Positions 38,907-48,552 of a stretch of 64,000 bases of DNA are shown piece by piece (positions within the stretch are counted from its first letter, which is position 1; every line of letters begins with the position of its first letter). The notes beneath the pieces were generated by a model that saw nothing but the letters and a program-made list of their open reading frames with translations, was not told where the DNA came from and made no database searches. A program made the position numbers and the translations under genes. Origin of the DNA: Rhodococcus sp. Leaf278. GTDB taxonomy: Bacteria > Actinomycetota > Actinomycetes > Mycobacteriales > Mycobacteriaceae. The stretch covers positions 62,001 to 126,000 of the forward strand of contig NZ_LMRR01000010.1 in NCBI RefSeq assembly GCF_001426085.1, in the 5' to 3' direction.

Positions 38907-40139
38907 TCAGTCGACCGATCCGGCTACCGCCAACGCGATTGCCTGCAACACCGGACGGTCGACAATTGTTGCGGCAGAGGTGATCTGGACATCCACCCGG
39001 GTGCCCGACGGTTTGATCAACGTGACGTCATCGATCGGGTCCCCGTCGAGAGTCATTCCGCTCGCACCCGGGTTGTCATCACGAAATTGCGAACCGTCCG
39101 GCAATGTCAACGCACCCCACGGCTCCTGGGCAGGTTCATAGTCCGCATCGACGACCCTGATCGACAGGGTGCCGTCGCCGGCCTTCACGGCTCCGCACGC
39201 TCCGGCCGAACCGGAGGGGGAGGTTCGCATCGAGCCCAGCGGTCTGTCGAGTTCCACCGGAATCTCGGCCGCTCGCCAGAAGTCGTCCAGCGAGGCATTG
39301 AGGCGACCGACGGCCGGAAGCGAGAACTGTCCCGCGCCCTCGGAATTGGTGTCGCACGGAATCGGGAGCGCAGGCGTTTCACCCGGAACCGTTGTAGACC
39401 ACTGCAATTCCGGCAGCAGCGCTATAGCTCGCAACTCCTGGATCGACAGTGGCACGGAACCGGTGGACTCGTAGTCGGCGTTCCGGTCCGAGGACGACGC
39501 CACGACGACGGACCCATCGCGTGCGTACACGCGCACGATATTGGAGTGGGAGCGATCCCCGTCGAGTTCATCCCAGGTGTCCCTGGTGTCGACGACGGTT
39601 CCGTCGGAAAGAGTTTCGCGGGCATCGAGCCATCCCGCCTGACATGGCTTGGGCCCGTCGTCGATGCGGGTGACGTTGACCGTCAGCGAACCCTCGACGC
39701 CGTCGCGAGAGACAACCCCATCCGCGGAGGTGCCGGGATCGTATTCGGCGTCCGCGCTGGCTACGGGTTGAAAGACCAGCGGATCGCCCCCGAACCGATA
39801 CGACGGACCGTCCACGACGTCGACTCGAGGGGGTAGGGCCTCGCTCACCGCGATCGACATCGCGTTCGCCTTTTTCGACGTCAACCACGGGTAGGCGGGG
39901 TTGTCGTAATCCTCCTGGCCCGTGGTCAGCACCCCGTAGAACTGATCTTCCTCGGGCGGCTCCACGTACTCGCACCCAGGTATGTCGACGGGGTATTCGA
40001 CAGGCTCACTGAGATAGCCCAATCCCGACTGCCCCATCGGTTGGTGAGTGAGACCTGCGGCAACGACACCAACCGCTACGACAACGCCGGCGACCATCCC
40101 ATCGGTCCGGACACCACCACGCCGCAGAGACAATCGCAC
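38907..40139 (-). CDS. membrane-anchored extracytoplasmic protein with duplicated domain
   Basis: 410 aa. One N-terminal membrane segment (about residues 15-33, MVAGVVVAVGVVAAG) and no other, so the bulk lies outside. Two related halves can be aligned: GSLTVNVTRIDD...LSDGTVV...SIQELRAIALLPEL (about 150-245) and GTLSIRVVDADY...LPDGSQF...VLQAIALAVAGSV (about 315-408). Cys residues are paired in each half. GTG start. No family recognised; a secreted binding role is inference. Confidence 0.5.
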   Translation of the reverse strand: MRLSLRRGGVRTDGMVAGVVVAVGVVAAGLTHQPMGQSGLGYLSEPVEYPVDIPGCEYVEPPEEDQFYGVLTTGQEDYDNPAYPWLTSKKANAMSIAVSEALPPRVDVVDGPSYRFGGDPLVFQPVASADAEYDPGTSADGVVSRDGVEGSLTVNVTRIDDGPKPCQAGWLDARETLSDGTVVDTRDTWDELDGDRSHSNIVRVYARDGSVVVASSSDRNADYESTGSVPLSIQELRAIALLPELQWSTTVPGETPALPIPCDTNSEGAGQFSLPAVGRLNASLDDFWRAAEIPVELDRPLGSMRTSPSGSAGACGAVKAGDGTLSIRVVDADYEPAQEPWGALTLPDGSQFRDDNPGASGMTLDGDPIDDVTLIKPSGTRVDVQITSAATIVDRPVLQAIALAVAGSVD

Positions 40140-40174
40140 GGCTGCAGCCTAATGCGGCCCAACTGGACCAGACG

Positions 40175-40978
40175 TCAGGTGATCGACACCAGCTGAGTGA
40201 TGTCGTCGAAAGGCAACGGGCCGTCGACGACGGCACCGACGACAGCGCTGTTGAGGATGATCGATCCGCCGTGGTTGTCCAGGAATGCGGTGTCGGCAGC
40301 GTCCCGTCCGGTGGCGATACGGACCAGCGTCGATCGCGGCGCGAGGCAGGTCGCGTCCACCACTCGCCACTGGCCTTCGACGAATGCTTCGGCGACCGCG
40401 TGGAAGTCCATCGGATCGCAGCCCGGTGCGTACACCGCTACTAGGCGAGCCGGGACATTGACCGCACGAAGCAAGGCCACCACTAGGTGCGTGTAATCGC
40501 GGCACACGCCAGCACCCGCGAGCAAAGTGTCCACCGCGCCGTCGATGGGATCGCTGCTCCCCGGCACGTAGCTCAGCCGCGCACCGACCCAGGACGACAC
40601 CTCGGCAAGCAACTTCTCCGACGGCGGGTAAGAACCGAATTCGGTTGCTGCGAAGCCGAAGAACTTGTCTGCTTCGGCGTAGCGGCTGGGCCGCAGGTAC
40701 AGCGAAAGATCGTAATCGGACACCGGGGCCGGCTCGGTGTTGCCGTAGATGGTTGCCGAGTACGACGCCTCGAGCTTGCCGACTCCGGCGTACAGCTTGT
40801 GAATACGGGTGCCGTGGGCACCACTGATCTCCTGCGCTTCGACCGGCTGACCGTCGAGTGTGAACGAGAGCGCTTCCCACACTTCGGTTCCTGGATGCGG
40901 TGCGATCGCGATCTGGAATTCGAGGGTGCTGGCCTCGGTCACGTCGACATCGAGGTACGCGGAGACATCACGTTTCAT
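40175..40978 (-). CDS. transglutaminase-like domain protein
   Basis: 267 aa. N-terminal beta-rich domain (about 1-110) followed by a transglutaminase/cysteine-protease core with the triad Cys in LAGAGVCRDYTHL (about residue 162), His in PMDFHAVAEAFV (about 197) and Asp in WRVVDATCLAP (about 212). Actinobacterial members lie in operons of unknown role and may crosslink or hydrolyse peptides. No signal peptide. It is followed by the duplicated-domain secreted protein gene on the same strand. Confidence 0.85.
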   Translation of the reverse strand: MKRDVSAYLDVDVTEASTLEFQIAIAPHPGTEVWEALSFTLDGQPVEAQEISGAHGTRIHKLYAGVGKLEASYSATIYGNTEPAPVSDYDLSLYLRPSRYAEADKFFGFAATEFGSYPPSEKLLAEVSSWVGARLSYVPGSSDPIDGAVDTLLAGAGVCRDYTHLVVALLRAVNVPARLVAVYAPGCDPMDFHAVAEAFVEGQWRVVDATCLAPRSTLVRIATGRDAADTAFLDNHGGSIILNSAVVGAVVDGPLPFDDITQLVSIT

Positions 40979-41015
40979 CGTGCTGATCCTGCCATCTCCG
41001 AGCCGTTCGCGCAGA

Positions 41016-41669
41016 TCATGACTCGTCGGTGAGACGTTCGCCGGTCACCAGGAATATGACCCGCTTGGCGACCTCGACCGTGTGATCGGAGTAGCGCTCG
41101 TAGAACCGGCCGAGCAGCGTGATGTCCACCGCGGCAGGCACGCCGTGCGGCCAATCGGGTGAGGAGGTCAGCATGAACAGGCTGCGGTGCAGTTCGTCCA
41201 TTTCCTCGTCCTGAACGCGCAAACTCGCGGCGAGTTCGGCGTCTCGGGTTTCCAGCACGCGTTGTGTCGCCTCGGCCTGCGCGACGGCGACTCGGCCCAT
41301 CTGCTCGAACACGCCCTCGACCTCGGGCGGCAGCACGTGCGCGGGATGGCGGCGACGAGCCAATTCGGCGATATGTACGGCAAGGCCGCCCATTCGCTGC
41401 AGATCGGCAACGATGTTGATTCCTGAGACGACGCGACGTAGATCGTGTGCCACGGGTGCCTGCAGAGCCAGGAAGCCGAATGCCCCGTGCTCCCATTCGA
41501 CTGCGAGTGTGTCGATCTCCTCGCGGTATTCGATGGTCTGCTCGGCCAGAACGATGTCTGCCGTCAGCAACGATCGAGTCGCATCCGCCATCGCCTTCTC
41601 CGCGATTCGCGACATTTCGGACAGACTCGACGCCAACGAATCCAACATTTCGGCGTAACTGTCCCGCAT
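41016..41669 (-). CDS. phoU: phosphate signalling protein PhoU
   Basis: 217 aa with two PhoU three-helix repeats (about residues 10-100 and 115-205). [20 protein letters not shown] and [19 protein letters not shown] include the metal-binding E/DxxxD-type motifs. PhoU represses the Pho response through the PstSCAB-PhoR complex when phosphate is sufficient. No pst genes are adjacent here, so this may be a stand-alone or second phoU. Confidence 0.92.
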   Translation of the reverse strand: MRDSYAEMLDSLASSLSEMSRIAEKAMADATRSLLTADIVLAEQTIEYREEIDTLAVEWEHGAFGFLALQAPVAHDLRRVVSGINIVADLQRMGGLAVHIAELARRRHPAHVLPPEVEGVFEQMGRVAVAQAEATQRVLETRDAELAASLRVQDEEMDELHRSLFMLTSSPDWPHGVPAAVDITLLGRFYERYSDHTVEVAKRVIFLVTGERLTDES

Positions 41670-41769
41670 ATGTGTTCAACCCCTACCGTTCGACCCTATC
41701 GGGCCTGTAGGCCGTACCCCCGAACACATCTTTCTACACCCCCACGACTGCTGTGGGACTCTGAACGAC

Positions 41770-42099
41770 ATGACTGTGTCGAAGTCGATAGCACTGTTCG
41801 GCCTCGCCGCCTTGTTCGAGATCGGCGGTGCGTGGCTGGTGTGGCAGGGAATTCGCGAGCACCGGGGATGGCTGTGGGCTGGAGCCGGGGTGCTCGCCCT
41901 CGGCGCGTACGGATTTGTTGCAACCCTGCAACCCGACGCCAACTTCGGCCGGATCCTCGCCGCATACGGCGGAGTGTTCGTCGCGGGATCGCTGCTCTGG
42001 GCGATGGTGCTCGACGGCTTTCGGCCCGACCGCTGGGACATCACTGGCGCGACGATCGCATTGATCGGCGTTGCGGTGATCATGTACGGCCCGCGCTGA
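41770..42099 (+). CDS. YnfA family membrane protein (UPF0060)
   Basis: 109 aa with four membrane helices, SMR-like size. [40 protein letters not shown] and [25 protein letters not shown] are diagnostic for YnfA, implicated as a small multidrug transporter in some bacteria. The last codons and stop are part of the downstream hairpin. Confidence 0.93.
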   Translation: MTVSKSIALFGLAALFEIGGAWLVWQGIREHRGWLWAGAGVLALGAYGFVATLQPDANFGRILAAYGGVFVAGSLLWAMVLDGFRPDRWDITGATIALIGVAVIMYGPR

Positions 42100-42116
42100 T
42101 CGCGCGGGCCGTACAT
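42082..42116. terminator. strong hairpin at ynfA end
   Basis: ATGTACGGCCCGCG (42082-42095) and CGCGGGCCGTACAT (42103-42116) form a perfect 14-bp stem with a 7-nt loop; the left arm encodes the last residues of the YnfA protein. It lies between convergent genes and can serve both. Confidence 0.8.
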
Positions 42117-42123
42117 CAGCAGA

Positions 42124-43434
42124 TCAGCAGTTCGACGGTGCGGGCACTCCGTAGAAACGGTCCTTGATCCAGTTCTGCGCCTCGCCGAGGCCCAAGATGT
42201 CCGGAATCAGATGTCCTGCACCGGATCCGGGAACGATTGCCGGAACCTGCGCCGAGCTCAGCTGCACGGTGGCACCCTTGCCGCACCAGTCGCCGGCAAG
42301 ACCGACGGCCTGTCCGTGGGGCACGATGTCGTCGGACGTACCGGACTGGATCAACACCGGAGCGTTCGGTGTCCGCTCACCGATCTTGTTCTTGGCCAAG
42401 ATCTCCTGAGCGACGGGCAGCCTGTCCAGCACCATCGACAGCGGCTCGCCGGTCTTCGTGTACTCGTTGGTGCGGTGCAACCCGACGTTCAGAATCGTCT
42501 CTCCGACACACTGATTCGCCACCAAATTCAGCATGGCCTTGCCTGCGTCGTTGATGTTCTCGTCGACGATCGGCCGCAGACCGGGGTCCGAATTGAGTAG
42601 ACCGTTGAGGGTGTACCCGATCACGCCGGTGAGGATGGTGCCGTCGACCTGCTCGAGAGTCGCCTTCAGATCGGCCGGCGGTGCGCCCGCATAGGTACCG
42701 ACGAGGTTCATCTCGGGTGCGTAGTCATCCGCGAGTTCCGCTGCGGCAGCGGCAGCTCCGCCACCCTGCGAGTAGCCGTACGCGGCCACCGGGCCGTCGC
42801 CGGAAATCTTGGTGCCCTGCAACTTCTGGGCTGCGCGAGCCGCGTCGAGCACAGCGTGCCCTTCCGAGGCGCGGTTGACGTACGTGTGCGCACCGGGCGT
42901 ACCGAGACCTTCGTAGTCGGTGATGACGACGCCGTACCCCTGGGACAGCAGCGAATACGCGGCGAGTACCTCGTACTCGACCATGAAGCCGAGCGGCGGG
43001 GTGTAGGTGATGACGTTGTTCAGCATCTTCGACGGCGCGCACTGATCGCCCTGACCCTGAGTTCCCGGGGCGAGCACGACGAGCGGACGCGGACCCGGGC
43101 CGGTCCACTCCGCGGCAGGATCGATGTAGGTGCCGGTGACGGCATTGGGCGCGTCGTTCGAGTCGGTGCTGCGGTACATGATTCGAGTAGCGGCACCGGG
43201 CAGCGGGCCACCGATTCCGGGGACCGACAGAGCGAGATGCGAAGGCTCCGAACGGATCACGTCACCCGGCGCGCCGGCGGGCAGCGGGGTCGGTGGTATA
43301 TAGAAATCCGACTCGACGGTCGAACCCGTAGACGGTGCTGCCGACACGGTCGGTGCCGTCACCCCCATGAACACTGCCGCTACTGCGACAGCCGAACCGA
43401 ACACGCGCTTGTACCGCACCTTGGAAACCCCCAA
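42124..43434 (-). CDS. secreted lipase family protein
   Basis: About 436 aa. A signal peptide is clear (RVFGSAVAVAAVFMGVT..., cleavage near VSAAP). The LIP-family fold shows LVVLAPGTQGQGDQCAPSK, GYGVVITDYEGLGTPG, the nucleophile elbow YGYSQGG and a C-terminal IPDILGLGEAQNW. It should hydrolyse acylglycerols or other esters outside the cell. The listed start is TTG; a GTG 15 nt downstream (43419) with a GGGGG stretch before it is an equally good start. Upstream hairpins at 43442-43457 may be regulatory. Confidence 0.87.
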   Translation of the reverse strand: MGVSKVRYKRVFGSAVAVAAVFMGVTAPTVSAAPSTGSTVESDFYIPPTPLPAGAPGDVIRSEPSHLALSVPGIGGPLPGAATRIMYRSTDSNDAPNAVTGTYIDPAAEWTGPGPRPLVVLAPGTQGQGDQCAPSKMLNNVITYTPPLGFMVEYEVLAAYSLLSQGYGVVITDYEGLGTPGAHTYVNRASEGHAVLDAARAAQKLQGTKISGDGPVAAYGYSQGGGAAAAAAELADDYAPEMNLVGTYAGAPPADLKATLEQVDGTILTGVIGYTLNGLLNSDPGLRPIVDENINDAGKAMLNLVANQCVGETILNVGLHRTNEYTKTGEPLSMVLDRLPVAQEILAKNKIGERTPNAPVLIQSGTSDDIVPHGQAVGLAGDWCGKGATVQLSSAQVPAIVPGSGAGHLIPDILGLGEAQNWIKDRFYGVPAPSNC

Positions 43435-43441
43435 CGTCGAT

Positions 43442-43457
43442 CACTTGTCTTCAAGTG
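43442..43457. promoter_or_regulatory. palindrome upstream of lipase gene
   Basis: CACTTG TCTT CAAGTG, 8 bp upstream of the lipase start, and further small palindromes (GTGATGCGTCAC at about 43497) lie in the 107-bp gap. Operator or mRNA hairpin; function unknown. Confidence 0.35.
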
Positions 43458-43541
43458 AGCGCTACCCCGTGTAGCACTTATCGTGACGGACCTTACGTGA
43501 TGCGTCACACAACGCATAGAGCTACTTTGGATTGCTCACCG

Positions 43542-44213
43542 TCAGCGGCGACGGTGATGCATCGCGGCCTTTGCCGTGTCCACTTCGTCGTCGGTGAAGG
43601 GACGCCCGGGAAGCGCGGTTCGAGGCACCGAGTCGCCGCGTAGGCCGTCGAGCAACACGGTGAAGTACCGACGCCAGTTCGCGGGATCGACATGGCTGGA
43701 GAACTCGACAGTCGAGCCGATCATGCCCAGCACCGGATAGAAGTCTGTCACCGCAACATCGGACCGCAGTTGACCGGATTCCAAGGCGCGAGCGACGATT
43801 TTCGCGAAGAACGGGTCGATCCGTCGGCGCACCTCTGCGATGCCGCGGCAGCCTTCGTCCGATCCGAGAACCACATCGCCGAGGCCTCGATCAGAGGCCA
43901 TCTGCTCGCACACATCGGAGAGAAAGCCCACCAGCCCATCCCACGGATCGTCGGTATCGAGGGCACGTTCGGCGCTGGCGAGCATGCCCTCCAGGCGCTG
44001 CTCGAAGACGCCGTCGATCAATTCCTCTTTGCACGAGAAGCGCCGGTAGACGGTACCGACGCCCACCTTGGCGTGGGCTGCGACGTCGTCGAGGGTGATG
44101 TCTATACCGCGCGAAGCGAACAGCTCACGGGCCGCATCCACGATGCGACGTCGATTGCGTTCGGCATCGGCCCGTAGGGGCTTCGATGCCGCTGTGTCCG
44201 CTCTCACACTCAT
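43542..44213 (-). CDS. TetR-family regulator of DHA2 efflux gene
   Basis: 223 aa with TetR helix-turn-helix (about residues 20-65: ITLDDVAAHAKVGVGTVYRRF) and a TetR_C ligand domain. Divergent from the DHA2 exporter; two copies of a CGGAGG-type palindrome lie in the gap. A drug-responsive repressor is the simplest reading. Confidence 0.87.
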   Translation of the reverse strand: MSVRADTAASKPLRADAERNRRRIVDAARELFASRGIDITLDDVAAHAKVGVGTVYRRFSCKEELIDGVFEQRLEGMLASAERALDTDDPWDGLVGFLSDVCEQMASDRGLGDVVLGSDEGCRGIAEVRRRIDPFFAKIVARALESGQLRSDVAVTDFYPVLGMIGSTVEFSSHVDPANWRRYFTVLLDGLRGDSVPRTALPGRPFTDDEVDTAKAAMHHRRR

Positions 44214-44238
44214 TCGATGTCCGTTTCACCCGATAAGC

Positions 44239-44253
44239 GGAGGACAGTCCTCC
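44239..44253. promoter_or_regulatory. TetR operator candidate, site 1
   Basis: GGAGGACAGTCCTCC, palindrome with AAG/CTT continuing at both sides (44235-44257, one mismatch), 22 bp upstream of the tetR start. Shares its GGAGG...CCTCC core with site 2. Confidence 0.65.
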
Positions 44254-44280
44254 ACTTAGCTGCTACCTTTGCTCTACAAC

Positions 44281-44297
44281 CGGAGGGTACACCTCCG
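44281..44297. promoter_or_regulatory. TetR operator candidate, site 2
   Basis: CGGAGGGTACACCTCCG, same core as site 1 with a centre-to-centre distance of 43 bp (about four helical turns), 22 bp before the efflux-gene ATG. Two in-phase sites suggest cooperative repression of both divergent genes. Confidence 0.65.
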
Positions 44298-44318
44298 CAT
44301 AGTCGAACCGAGGACACT

Positions 44319-45836
44319 ATGACCACCCTTTCATCGGAGAACGTGGGCGACGCCACGTCGACCACTTCGTCGGTCGACGAGCGTGCGCATCGGAATCGTT
44401 GGCTGATTCTCGCGACGCTCGGACTGGCTCAGCTCATGGTCGTGCTCGACGCGACCATCGTGAACATTGCACTCCCCGCCGCCCAGCTCGACCTGGGCTT
44501 CGACAACGCCGACCGCTCCTGGGTCGTCACCGCCTACGCGCTCGCCTTCGGCAGCCTGTTGCTCCTCGGCGGCCGCCTGAGCGACCTCTTCGGTCGCCGC
44601 AACACGTTCCTCATCGGACTCGTCGGGTTCGCACTGATGTCCGCAGTGGGCGGCGCAGCCGTCAACTTCGGCATGCTCGTCGCAGCCCGCGCCGGTCAAG
44701 GCCTGTTCGGTGCCCTTCTCGCGCCTGCAGCTCTGTCGCTGCTGGCCACCACCTTCACCGACACGAAGGAACGCGCCAAGGCATTCGGCATCTTCGGTGC
44801 CATCGCCGGCGGCGGCGGCGCTCTCGGCCTGCTGCTCGGCGGCATGCTCACCGAGTGGGCCAACTGGCGCTGGAGCCTGTACGTCAACCTGATCTTCGCC
44901 GCGCTCGCATTCGTCGGCGGCTTCCTGTTCCTGGCCAAGCACAAGGTCGACGTCCGACCCAAGCTCGACATCCCCGGCACGATCGCCGTCTCGGCCGCGT
45001 TGTTCTCGATCGTCTACGGCTTCGCTCACGCGGAGTCCGACGGCTGGAGCAATCCCGTCACCCTGGGGTTCCTCGCCGCCGGTGTCGTACTGCTCGCGGT
45101 GTTCGTGACCATCCAGATGCGCGTCGAACACCCGTTGTTGCCGTTGCGGATCGTTCTGAATCGCACTCGTGCGGGATCGTTCCTCGCTGTATTCGTCACC
45201 GGCGCAGGCATGTTCGCGGTGTTCCTGTTCCTGACGTACTACCTGCAGAACACGCTGAAGTACACGCCCATCACCACCGGATTCGCGTTCATGCCGATGA
45301 TCGCGTCGCTTATCCTCACCGCGACGCTGTCGACGGCGTTGATCCTGCCCCGCTTCGGACCCCGCATCCTGATGACGACCGGCCTCGTCGTGGCGTCGAT
45401 CGGAATGGGCCTGCTGACGCAGATCGACATCGACAGCAGCTACGTTACCCACATCCTGCCCGGCCTGGTCATCATGGGCCTCGGGCTCGGAGCCACCATG
45501 GCACCGGCCATGCAGGGAGCCATCTCAGGCGTCGACCCGGACGACTCCGGCGTCGCGTCGGCCACGGTGAACACGATGCAACAGGTTGGCGGCTCGATCG
45601 GCACGGCGCTGCTGAGCACCGTCGCCGCCAACGCAGCAACCAGCTACGTCAGCACCAACATGGCAACAGCAACCGATGCGGCTCTGCTGCAGGCGAATGC
45701 CGAAATCGCCAGCTACACGACCACCTTCTGGTGGGCGTCGGGCATCTTCCTACTCGGCGCGGTGCTGTCTGCCGCGCTCCTGAAGAAGGGACCGCTGCCC
45801 ACCGCCCCCGAAGGTGCGGTTGTCGTCGGGCACTGA
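44319..45836 (+). CDS. DHA2-family MFS drug exporter
   Basis: 505 aa from the ATG at 44319 (GAGGAC upstream); the frame is open to 44217 but that region holds the operators. About 14 membrane helices: LGLAQLMVVLDATIVNIALP (helix 1 signature), GGRLSDLFGRRNTFL (motif A) and GQGLFGALLAPAALSLL are typical of EmrB/QacA-type H+ antiporters. Exports lipophilic drugs or metabolites; substrate unknown. Controlled by the divergent TetR. Confidence 0.92.
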   Translation: MTTLSSENVGDATSTTSSVDERAHRNRWLILATLGLAQLMVVLDATIVNIALPAAQLDLGFDNADRSWVVTAYALAFGSLLLLGGRLSDLFGRRNTFLIGLVGFALMSAVGGAAVNFGMLVAARAGQGLFGALLAPAALSLLATTFTDTKERAKAFGIFGAIAGGGGALGLLLGGMLTEWANWRWSLYVNLIFAALAFVGGFLFLAKHKVDVRPKLDIPGTIAVSAALFSIVYGFAHAESDGWSNPVTLGFLAAGVVLLAVFVTIQMRVEHPLLPLRIVLNRTRAGSFLAVFVTGAGMFAVFLFLTYYLQNTLKYTPITTGFAFMPMIASLILTATLSTALILPRFGPRILMTTGLVVASIGMGLLTQIDIDSSYVTHILPGLVIMGLGLGATMAPAMQGAISGVDPDDSGVASATVNTMQQVGGSIGTALLSTVAANAATSYVSTNMATATDAALLQANAEIASYTTTFWWASGIFLLGAVLSAALLKKGPLPTAPEGAVVVGH

Positions 45837-45857
45837 GTGAGAGCGGCTTCGCCGCAT

Positions 45858-45897
45858 GTGAGCGGAACTTCGTAGCCTGCTACGAAGTTCCGCTCAC
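45858..45897. repeat. 40-bp palindromic repeat, copy 4
   Basis: GTGAGCGGAACTTCGTAG then CCTG then CTACGAAGTTCCGCTCAC: a perfect 18-bp stem between convergent stops (45836 and 45904). A GAGCGGCTTCGCCGC hairpin (45841-45855) precedes it, as at copy 2. Confidence 0.87.
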
Positions 45898-45903
45898 AAG
45901 CTT

Positions 45904-47229
<1,326 letters not shown>

Positions 47230-47248
47230 TCAGTGTCGCTGAAAATAA

Positions 47249-47337
47249 AGGGGACCCCGCGCACCCGGCAGAGCCCATTGACCCTTGCTGCCTTCCGGCC
47301 CTGGGGGAGTTCACAGGATGCGCGCCGCGCGGGATCC
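47249..47337 (-). ncRNA. ffs: 4.5S-type signal recognition particle RNA
   Basis: Minus-strand RNA about 89 nt. The invariant helix-8 region CAGGGCCGGAAGGCAGCAAG (GGAA tetraloop and symmetric loop) is present, and the two ends pair (GGATCCCGCGC with GCGCGGGGTCC). A T-rich stretch TTTATTTTC follows the 3' end on that strand. Binds Ffh to target membrane proteins. Ends are estimated. Confidence 0.93.
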
Positions 47338-47435
47338 ATCAGGAAGTGTAGCCGCCTCCCGTCGGGCAACGCATCACCACCCTTCGCGCCTCCCGATTTG
47401 GGAGATGGTGGGGGTAACCGGGTAAGCTCCCCCAC

Positions 47436-47523
47436 GGAGGATTCGCCTAGTGGCCTATGGCGCTCGCCTGGAACGCGGGTTGGGTTAACGCCCTCAGGGG
47501 TTCAAATCCCCTATCCTCCGCCA
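47436..47523 (+). tRNA. tRNA-Ser (GGA)
   Basis: Acceptor stem GGAGGAT/ATCCTCC, D-arm GCCTAGTGGCC...GGC, anticodon stem CTCGC/GCGGG with loop CTGGAAC giving anticodon GGA, long variable arm (class II, TGGGTTAACGCCC), T-arm GGGGTTCAAATCCCC, encoded CCA at 47521-47523. Confidence 0.96.
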
Positions 47524-47525
47524 AG

Positions 47526-47555
47526 GAAGCCCCCGTGACATGTCACGGGGGCTTC
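47526..47555. terminator. perfect 15-bp palindrome after tRNA-Ser
   Basis: GAAGCCCCCGTGACA joined directly to TGTCACGGGGGCTTC with no loop bases beyond the centre; followed by TTGCTGTT. Typical strong terminator hairpin for the tRNA. Confidence 0.85.
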
Positions 47556-47617
47556 TTGCTGTTCGGGGTGAGGCAATCCGCCTGCCGCCACCTCGTTCAC
47601 GTCCGGTCCCCTGGTTC

Positions 47618-47742
47618 GGATCAATGGGCGTTCGAGTCCGTCTGAGTGCAACAAAGCCACATTCATTCGGTGACGGGCGGCGACCCGATCCGAATGAATG
47701 CGGCATTGTTGCAATCTGAGCGACTGAAATCCACATTGATCC
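47618..47742. repeat. nested inverted-repeat element
   Basis: Inner arms 47647-47670 and 47690-47713 (24 nt; two mismatches; TGCAACA...ATTCATTCGG and its complement) enclose 19 bp. Outer 9-bp arms GGATCAATG (47618-47626) and CATTGATCC (47734-47742). No ORF is supported in this 282-bp region (47524-47805) between the tRNA and the dehydrogenase. Could be a small non-coding repeat or a MITE-like remnant. Confidence 0.7.
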
Positions 47743-47805
47743 CAGAGTGGTGCCCAAAGTGGCGGGCACAGTGGGGGCGCAGCGGGCGAACGGGCGGCAC
47801 CGAAT

Positions 47806-48552
47806 CTAGCGAGCCGACCAACCACCGTCCATGGTGTACGACGCCCCGGTGACCATGCCTGCGTTCTCCGAGCTCAACCACCCCACCAGTGAGGCGACTT
47901 CGGCAGGTTCGACGAGTCGCTTGATCGCAGCCTCGGTCAACAGCACCTTTTCGAGTACTTCATCCTCGGGGATACCGTGCGCCTTGGCCTGGTCGACGAT
48001 CTGCTTTTCGACCAACGGCGTACGGACGTAACCCGGGTTGACGCAGTTGCTCGTCACTCCGTGGGCTGCGCCTTCGAGGGCCGTCACTTTCGACAGGCCT
48101 TCCAGTGCATGCTTCGCGGTGACGTAGGCGACCTTGAATTCCGACGCCCGCAGTCCGTGCACCGACGACAGGTTGATGACCCGGCCGAACCGGCGGGCAT
48201 ACATCCCAGGCAACGCCGCACGAATCAACAGGAACGGAGCCTCGACCATCAGCGTCTGAATTCGACGGAATGCGCCGGGGTCGAAGTCGACTATCGGTGC
48301 GACGGTTTGAATGCCCGCGTTGTTGACGAGGATGTCGACGTCCAACTTCAGGTCGTCCAGCGCGGTGGTGTCGAGCAGATCCACCGACCACACCTCACCG
48401 CCGATCTCCGACGCCAATTCCTTTGCGGCAACGTCGTTCACGTCGGCGACGGTGACGTGTGCACCGCGGCCGGCGAGCTCACGCGCGCACGCGGCCCCGA
48501 TGCCGGACGCTCCCCCGGTGATGAGAGCGGAGCGTCCGGTCAGGTCGGTCAC
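47806..48552 (-). CDS. 3-hydroxybutyrate dehydrogenase (SDR family)
   Basis: 248 aa short-chain dehydrogenase. NAD loop GGASGIGAACAREL, NNAGIQTVAPIVDF, active-site Ser in INLSSVHGLRASEFKV, Tyr/Lys in AYVTAKHAL, and the family motif NPGYVRTPLVEKQI with a C-terminal TGASYTMDGGW. The sequence fits beta-hydroxybutyrate dehydrogenase, which makes acetoacetate from D-3-hydroxybutyrate. GTG start overlaps the transporter stop (GTGA), so it is the second gene of an operon. Confidence 0.88.
   Translation of the reverse strand: MTDLTGRSALITGGASGIGAACARELAGRGAHVTVADVNDVAAKELASEIGGEVWSVDLLDTTALDDLKLDVDILVNNAGIQTVAPIVDFDPGAFRRIQTLMVEAPFLLIRAALPGMYARRFGRVINLSSVHGLRASEFKVAYVTAKHALEGLSKVTALEGAAHGVTSNCVNPGYVRTPLVEKQIVDQAKAHGIPEDEVLEKVLLTEAAIKRLVEPAEVASLVGWLSSENAGMVTGASYTMDGGWSAR

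Noticed and set aside
44331-45452. 373-aa minus-strand ORF
   Set aside because: Shadow of the DHA2 transporter, composition rich in Glu/Gly/Arg without motifs.
47249-47555. Genomic island integrated at tRNA-Ser
   Set aside because: No integrase, no duplicated tRNA 3' end and no composition change beside the tRNA.
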